A stretch of DNA of 43,381 nt from contig JAIEQC010000044.1 in assembly GCA_019748055.1 (NCBI GenBank), positions 1-43,381 of the forward strand, read 5' to 3'. Shown piece after piece: positions 38,477 through 43,381 of this stretch. The notes beneath the pieces were generated by a model that saw only the letters and a list, made by a program, of their open reading frames with translations, had not been told where the DNA came from and did not search any database. Every line of letters begins with the position of its first letter. The stretch's first letter is position 1. Source of the stretch: Caulobacteraceae bacterium (lineage in GTDB: Bacteria; Pseudomonadota; Alphaproteobacteria; Caulobacterales; Caulobacteraceae). The position numbers were made by a program, and so were the translations under genes.

Positions 38477-40801
38477 GTGACGGTCAAGCTGGTCCCGAAC
38501 GCCCGCATTGGACCGATCCACGCCTTGAACGCCGTCCTGCTCTGTCTGACCACGCAGCATGACCTCCGCCTCGTCGTCGCGGCGGCGGCGGTGTGTCTGA
38601 TCGGTCTGGCCACCGCGCTTGGCGTGGGACGTCGTGCCTGGCGCGCCCGGGGACGTCGCCGGACTCTCCTGGCGGCCGGCGCCGGGGCCATAGGCGGACT
38701 GGGCGTCTGGAGCACGCACTTCACGGCCATGCTGGGCTTTCAGCCCGGAATGGCGGTCGTCTACGATCTGCCGCTCACTTTCGCGTCACTTGCACTGGCG
38801 GTCGGTTTCGGTGTGGCGTCGACGCTTTTGGGTCTCGGCGCCTCCCGACTTTGGAGAGGCCTCGCGGGCGCCTTGGCGGGCTCGGGCGTGGCCGCGATGC
38901 ACTTTCTTGGCATGAGCGGCCTGCATCTCGCCGGCACGCCGGTTTGGGATTTCGGCCTCGCGGGCATCGGTGTGGCGGTCGCGATCGTGGGCGGGCTGCT
39001 CGTGGCTCTGGCTCCGCACCGGGGCGGATGGCGGAACGCCACGGCTCTGGCGCTGGTCGGCGTGGTGGCCGTTGCGGCCCTTCACTTCATCTCGATGGGT
39101 GCGTTGACCATTGTCCCGCAGGCGGCTCCCACCGGCGTGGGCGACGGCATGGACCAGAGCGAACTTCTGGCCGCACTTGCGCTTGCCGCAGTGGTGCCGG
39201 TCCTCACCGCGGGGATCCTGACGGCCGCCGCCCGCTGGAGCGACGGCCGTACGCTCATTCAGATCCGCGAGGCCGTCGATGCGATGCCCGACGCGCTCGG
39301 CTTCTACGACGCCCATGGCCGTCTTGTGCTGTGGAACTCGCGCTACGCCGAGGTGAACCCCGAACTCGTCGCCCAGCTCAAGCCGGGCATGCGGTTCGAG
39401 GAAGTCCTCCAGATCGGATTGGACGAAGGCATCTACGCCGACGCCGTCGGCCGCGAGTCGGAATGGCGCGCCGAACGTCTGGCCATGCGCAAGCAGCTGG
39501 AAGCCACCATGGAGCAGCGCTGCGACGACGGTCGCTGGCTGCGGGTACAGGACCGCCGCACGTCCGGCGGCGGCATCGTCACCGTCGTCAACGACATCAC
39601 GGACCTGAAGCGCGATGCGGCCGCCCTGGCAGAGGCGCGCGACGCGGCCGAAGCCGCGAACGCGGCCAAGAGCCTTTTCCTCGCCAACATGAGCCACGAG
39701 ATCCGTACGCCTCTGAACGGCGTGATCGGTCTGGCGCAAGCTCTGGGTCGTACCGAGCTCAGGGATGATCAGCGCGAAATGCTGGACCTCATGCAGTCGT
39801 CCAGCCGGATGCTTCTGACCCTGCTCGGCGACATACTGGATCTCGCGAGGATCGAGAGCGGGCGGCTGTCGCTGGAAGATGAACCGTTCGAGCTGAAGGC
39901 GGCGGTGCACGAGGCGGCCGACCTCTACCGCGCCTCAGCCGCGGCCAAGGGTTTGGCTCTGATCGTCGAGGTTTGCGAGGACTGCCCCGGCTGGCTGATG
40001 GGCGACCAGGTCCGCCTGAAGCAGATCATGTGCAACCTCGTGTCCAACGCCGTGAAGTTCACCGAGGCCGGCCTCATCAAGCTGGAGGCGCATTGCGGGC
40101 CCGACGTCGCCGGCGTTTCGGGTCTGCGGGTGGCCGTCAGCGACACGGGGATCGGGTTCGGCCCAGATCAACGGGAACGCCTTTTCGGACGCTTCGAGCA
40201 GGCTGACGGCGCCATCACACGCCGCTACGGAGGCTCAGGTCTGGGGCTGTCCATCTGCCGCCAACTGGCCGAAATGATGGGCGGAGAACTGGACGCCGAG
40301 AGCGAACCCGGGGGGGGCTCCACCTTCATCCTCTCGCTGCCTCTCCGGGAGGCGCAGGCGCCGTCCGCCCAACCGGCGGAAACCCAGCTCGCTTCCGAAG
40401 CCGGCGGATCGACGACCCGGGTCCTTCTTGCCGACGATCACCCGACGAACCGCAAGGTCGTGGAGCTGATCCTTGCATCGGCGGGCGTCGAACTGACCTC
40501 CGTCGAGAACGGGCAGGAGGCCGTCGACGCCTATCGCGCTGGCGACTTCGATCTGGTGCTGATGGATATGCAGATGCCGGTGATGGACGGCCTGACCGCC
40601 ACCCGCGCCATCCGCGACTTCGAATGTGAGGCCCAGCGGCCGCTGACGCCGATCGTCATGCTGACCGCCAACGCCTTGCCCGAGCACGTCGCCGCCGCCC
40701 GTGCTGCGGGCGCCGACAAGCATCTGGCCAAGCCGTTCGAGGCGGCGGAACTACTGGCCCTGGTCAGTGCGCCTGAAACTGCAGTTGCGAAGGCCGCCTA
40801 G
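38477..40801 (+). CDS. MHYT-domain hybrid sensor histidine kinase
   Basis: This 774-residue kinase starts with GTG. The N-terminal integral membrane sensor (about 12-245) has the three MHYT-type motifs, here STHFTAM, MHFLGM and LHFISM, proposed to bind copper and sense O2, CO or NO. A PAS domain (about 265-370) follows with AVDAMPDALGFYDAHGRLVL. Next are the kinase core with MSHEIRTPLNG (His near 405), N-box NLVSNAVKF and GGSGLGLSICRQLAEMMG, then a C-terminal receiver (about 650-770) with VLLADDHPTNRKVVE and phospho-acceptor Asp in LVLMDMQMPVMDG. No output regulator sits beside it. It is convergent with the small gene at 40798. Confidence 0.92.
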   Translation: MTVKLVPNARIGPIHALNAVLLCLTTQHDLRLVVAAAAVCLIGLATALGVGRRAWRARGRRRTLLAAGAGAIGGLGVWSTHFTAMLGFQPGMAVVYDLPLTFASLALAVGFGVASTLLGLGASRLWRGLAGALAGSGVAAMHFLGMSGLHLAGTPVWDFGLAGIGVAVAIVGGLLVALAPHRGGWRNATALALVGVVAVAALHFISMGALTIVPQAAPTGVGDGMDQSELLAALALAAVVPVLTAGILTAAARWSDGRTLIQIREAVDAMPDALGFYDAHGRLVLWNSRYAEVNPELVAQLKPGMRFEEVLQIGLDEGIYADAVGRESEWRAERLAMRKQLEATMEQRCDDGRWLRVQDRRTSGGGIVTVVNDITDLKRDAAALAEARDAAEAANAAKSLFLANMSHEIRTPLNGVIGLAQALGRTELRDDQREMLDLMQSSSRMLLTLLGDILDLARIESGRLSLEDEPFELKAAVHEAADLYRASAAAKGLALIVEVCEDCPGWLMGDQVRLKQIMCNLVSNAVKFTEAGLIKLEAHCGPDVAGVSGLRVAVSDTGIGFGPDQRERLFGRFEQADGAITRRYGGSGLGLSICRQLAEMMGGELDAESEPGGGSTFILSLPLREAQAPSAQPAETQLASEAGGSTTRVLLADDHPTNRKVVELILASAGVELTSVENGQEAVDAYRAGDFDLVLMDMQMPVMDGLTATRAIRDFECEAQRPLTPIVMLTANALPEHVAAARAAGADKHLAKPFEAAELLALVSAPETAVAKAA

Positions 40802-40971
40802 CGGACTTCAAAGAACCGCTCGTATCGCGCCTGATCGGTGCCGTTGCTCAGCGGCGACAGCTCGTACGCCAGCCAGCCCGATACAGCGCACGACAACACG
40901 AAAAGCCCCGCCACCCAGCGCACGCCCCGGTCCCGCATCATCGCCCGCATCCCGATCCTCCCGGCGTCCAT
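40798..40971 (-). CDS. 57-residue single-pass membrane protein
   Basis: This small gene has 57 codons plus stop. It begins MDAGRIGMRAMMRDRGVRW, continues with a hydrophobic helix VAGLFVLSCAVSGWLAYEL and ends with a charged tail (ARYERFFEVR). GGAG lies 6 nt before the ATG at 40971. An in-frame ATG at 40950 also has an excellent site (GGGAGG), so a 50-residue form is possible. The basic N-terminus, single helix and charged C-terminus suggest a small inner-membrane protein. It lies 44 bp after purD on the same strand and may share its transcript. Its stop overlaps the convergent kinase gene by 4 bp. The function is unknown. Confidence 0.65.
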   Translation of the reverse strand: MDAGRIGMRAMMRDRGVRWVAGLFVLSCAVSGWLAYELSPLSNGTDQARYERFFEVR

Positions 40972-41015
40972 GCGCCGCTCCAGATCTAGAAACGCAGGTT
41001 TTTCGGGACCGTTCC

Positions 41016-42302
41016 TCAGTCCGCCGGGTCGCGCTCCAGAGCACGCCAGGCGATGTCCGAGCGGTGGAAGCCGCCCGGCCAGTCGATGGACTTGATGGCT
41101 TCATAGGCACGGTCGCGGGCCTGACGCACATCGTCGCCCAGTGCGCAGACGTTCAGCACCCGCCCCCCGGCCGCGACCAGAAGACCCTTTTCGTCCCGGC
41201 GCGTGCCGGCGTGGAAGACCTGCACGTGCGGACCGAAGTCGCGTCCAGCCCCCCGGATGATCGAGCCCTCAAGCGGACTGTCGGGATAGCCCTGCGCGGC
41301 CAGCACCACGCAGACGCAGGCCTGGGGCCGGAACTCCGGCGGCGGCAGGCGCGACAGGTCTCCCCGCGCGCAGGCGACCAGATAGGGCACCAGATCGTCC
41401 GCCAGCCGCATCATCAGCACCTGGCACTCCGGGTCGCCGAAGCGGGCGTTGAACTCCACCACCTTCGGGCCTTCGTCGGTGGCCATCAGCCCGGCAAACA
41501 GGACGCCGCGGAACGGCGTGCCCTCGCGCGCCATGCCGGCCACTGTGGGCCGCACGATCCGGCGCTCGACCTCCTCCACCAGTTCTGGCGTGAACACCGG
41601 CGCAGGCGAATAGGCGCCCATGCCCCCTGTGTTGGGGCCCAGATCGCCGTCGAAGGCGCGCTTGTGGTCCTGCGCCCCCCCGAACAGCACCGCTCGGGTC
41701 CCGTCGCACAGGGCGAACAGGCTGCCCTCCTCGCCGGCCATGAACTCCTCGATGACCACGCGTGCCCCGGCCTTGCCGAAGCGGCCGTCCAGCATGCGCA
41801 CGATCTCGGCCTCGGCGTCCTTGCGGTCCGGGCTGATCGCCACGCCCTTGCCCGCCGCCAGACCGTCGGCCTTGATGACGTAGGGCGGCTTGAACACCTT
41901 CAACGCGTCGCGCGCCTCGCTCAGCTTTTCATAGACGCCGAAGCCGGCAGTCGGAATTTCCCACCGTTCCAGAAAACCCTTGGCGAAGGCCTTGGACGTC
42001 TCCAGCCGCGCCGCCCGGGCGGATGGCCCGAAGCAGGGGATGCCCGCCGCCGCCAGACGGTCCGCCAGCCCGACCTCCAGCGCGGACTCCGGCCCAACGA
42101 CGACCAGATCGGCCTTCATCTCCCGCGCCAGCGCCGTCAGGCCGTCGGCGTCGGTGACTTTCAGGTCGGGGCGCAGTTCGGCATGCTTGGCGATCCCGGG
42201 ATTGCCTGGCGCGCAGACCAGCCGCCGGACCAGCGGCGACTGGGCGATCTTCCACGCCAGGGCGTGCTCGCGCCCGCCCGATCCGACCAGCAGGATGTTC
42301 AT
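41016..42302 (-). CDS. purD: Phosphoribosylamine-glycine ligase (GAR synthetase)
   Basis: This 428-residue ATP-grasp enzyme joins glycine to 5-phosphoribosylamine in the second step of purine synthesis. The start MNILLVGSGGREHALAWKIA is the textbook PurD N-terminus. The ATP-grasp core carries PYVIKADGLAAGKGV, RVVIEEFMAGEEGSLFALCD and the signature FNARFGDPECQVLM. The length is normal for the family. It is divergent from xseA, with 121 bp between the start codons, and is followed by the 57-residue membrane protein gene. Confidence 0.96.
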   Translation of the reverse strand: MNILLVGSGGREHALAWKIAQSPLVRRLVCAPGNPGIAKHAELRPDLKVTDADGLTALAREMKADLVVVGPESALEVGLADRLAAAGIPCFGPSARAARLETSKAFAKGFLERWEIPTAGFGVYEKLSEARDALKVFKPPYVIKADGLAAGKGVAISPDRKDAEAEIVRMLDGRFGKAGARVVIEEFMAGEEGSLFALCDGTRAVLFGGAQDHKRAFDGDLGPNTGGMGAYSPAPVFTPELVEEVERRIVRPTVAGMAREGTPFRGVLFAGLMATDEGPKVVEFNARFGDPECQVLMMRLADDLVPYLVACARGDLSRLPPPEFRPQACVCVVLAAQGYPDSPLEGSIIRGAGRDFGPHVQVFHAGTRRDEKGLLVAAGGRVLNVCALGDDVRQARDRAYEAIKSIDWPGGFHRSDIAWRALERDPAD

Positions 42303-42423
42303 CGGCGCGGGGAATGACGCGGGGGGCCCGCGCGGTCAAGGCGGCGACGTCAGGCGCGCCCTGCGACCCACAGCGGCCCCGCTCCCAGTTTGCCGAGGCG
42401 AGCGCCCGGTCTAGGTTCCGGGC

Positions 42424-43381
42424 ATGACCGACGACTCCTATGTGTTCGAGGGCCCGGTGGACGCCCCGCCGCCACGCGACAACAACCCGCCTCTGTCGAT
42501 CTCGGAGCTGTCGTTCGCCCTGAAGCGCACGCTTGAGGATCGCTTCGGCCACGTGCGCCTGCGCGGCGAGGTGTCCAAGGTGAACCGCCACGCCTCGGGC
42601 CACATCTACCTGACGCTCAAGGACGACAAATCCAGCCTGGACGGCGTGATCTGGAAGGGCTCGGCGCGAAGCCTGGGCATCCAGCCCGAGACGGGGCTGG
42701 AGGTGATCGTGACCGGCAAGATCACCAGCTATCCGGCGCGTTCCAGCTACCAGATCGTGATCGAGACCATGGAGGCCGCCGGCGCCGGGGCCCTTCTGGC
42801 CCGGCTGGAGGCGCTGAAGGTCAAGCTGCGCGACGAGGGCCTGTTCGAAGCGGCGCGCAAGAAGCCTCTGCCGCCCCACCCCTCCGTGATCGGCGTGATC
42901 ACCAGCCCCACGGGGGCGGTCATCCGCGACGTCCTGCATCGCATCGCCGAGCGCTGGCCCTGCCGCGTGATCGTCTGGCCGGTGGTGGTCCAGGGCGACG
43001 CCGCGGCGGGTCAGGTGGCCGCGGCGATCCGCGGCTTCGACGCCCTGCCCCCCGGCGGTCCCGTGCCCCGCCCCGACCTGGTCATCGTCGCGCGCGGCGG
43101 GGGCTCGGTGGAGGACCTCTGGCCCTTCAACGACGAGGCCCTGGCCCGCACGGTGGCCCAGGCCCGCATCCCCATCGTCTCGGCCGTGGGGCACGAGACG
43201 GACACCACCCTGATCGACTTCGTCTCGGACCGGCGCGCCCCGACCCCGACCGGCGCGGCCGAGATGGTCACGCCGGTTCTTGCCGATCTGGTCGGCTGGG
43301 TCGCGGACCTGTCGGCGCGAAGCGTGCGGGCGGCCGGGCGGCTGGTCGAGGACCGGCGCACCCGTCTGCGCGCCGCCGCGC
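42424..43381 (+). CDS. xseA: Exodeoxyribonuclease VII large subunit, partial (3' end outside window)
   Basis: The visible 319 codons start [20 protein letters not shown] and continue in an open frame to the window edge. The N-terminal OB-fold (about 25-120) is recognisable by [19 protein letters not shown] and [20 protein letters not shown]. The catalytic domain follows with [19 protein letters not shown] and [19 protein letters not shown], then [18 protein letters not shown] and [10 protein letters not shown], all typical of XseA. With the XseB small subunit it degrades single-stranded DNA to acid-soluble oligonucleotides. It is divergent from purD. The C-terminal helical region is cut off. 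Confidence 0.95.
   Translation, partial: MTDDSYVFEGPVDAPPPRDNNPPLSISELSFALKRTLEDRFGHVRLRGEVSKVNRHASGHIYLTLKDDKSSLDGVIWKGSARSLGIQPETGLEVIVTGKITSYPARSSYQIVIETMEAAGAGALLARLEALKVKLRDEGLFEAARKKPLPPHPSVIGVITSPTGAVIRDVLHRIAERWPCRVIVWPVVVQGDAAAGQVAAAIRGFDALPPGGPVPRPDLVIVARGGGSVEDLWPFNDEALARTVAQARIPIVSAVGHETDTTLIDFVSDRRAPTPTGAAEMVTPVLADLVGWVADLSARSVRAAGRLVEDRRTRLRAAA

Noticed and set aside
40763..40790. A GTGC-N14-TTGC match in the hybrid kinase gene
   Set aside because: It lies inside well-supported coding sequence, the right arm is wrong, and it lacks family flanks.
1..43381. CRISPR array, rRNA genes or prophage structural genes
   Set aside because: No regularly spaced direct repeats, rRNA motifs or phage head/tail genes are visible anywhere in the window.

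Overview
The window looks like part of the chromosome of a GC-rich alphaproteobacterium, most likely Caulobacterales and Brevundimonas-like. That rests on the GC-rich codon use, the order phoR-pstC-pstA-pstB-phoU-phoB, and a purD gene divergent from xseA. The genus is an inference. Two very different halves meet at about 25.45-25.5 kb. At that point lies a 45-nt copy of the 3' end of a tRNA-Lys(CTT) gene with no 5' half, which is the usual footprint of an island integrated into a tRNA gene.

Bases 1-25,450 are accessory DNA. The left edge is the end of an IS21-like element (1-77), followed by a short ORF whose start codon spans the IS junction and an XRE regulator. Leftward modules follow: a secreted lipoprotein / M48 metallopeptidase / lipoprotein operon (955-3412); a two-gene signalling pair made of a degenerate GAF/histidine-kinase-like protein and a receiver fused to an aminoglycoside-kinase-like domain (3890-7560); and an orphan gene (7887-8588). 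A rightward block (9008-17530) interrupts them. It holds a small YD-repeat/lectin-like secreted protein, a 1427-residue RHS protein with an AT-richer variable tail, a candidate immunity gene, an RHS remnant, and a virB2-virB3-virB4 fragment with a truncated virB4. Leftward genes then resume: a trypsin-like protease, an RTX/DUF4214 protein, a small orphan, an excalibur-domain protein, a TIR-domain operon whose third gene seems frameshifted, an orphan and a predicted outer-membrane protein.

The most unusual signal is a family of seven short imperfect palindromes, GTGC-N13/14-GCAC, found only in intergenic DNA (one overlaps a stop codon) of the accessory half. They sit at the boundaries of the leftward modules. 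Four lie 0-28 nt after a stop codon, and five lie about 80-105 nt before the next start codon. Neighbouring sites bracket complete modules. This resembles a cassette array or a co-regulated set, and I recognise no described element of this kind.

Bases 25,516-43,381 are ordinary, mostly tightly packed chromosome: an apparent SerB-SerA fusion (serine biosynthesis), a membrane-anchored SDR, hslO (Hsp33), a Tat-exported gamma-glutamyltransferase, the phosphate-sensing operon with a three-repeat Pho box before pstC, an MHYT-domain hybrid histidine kinase, a 57-residue membrane protein, purD, and the start of xseA, which runs off the window.
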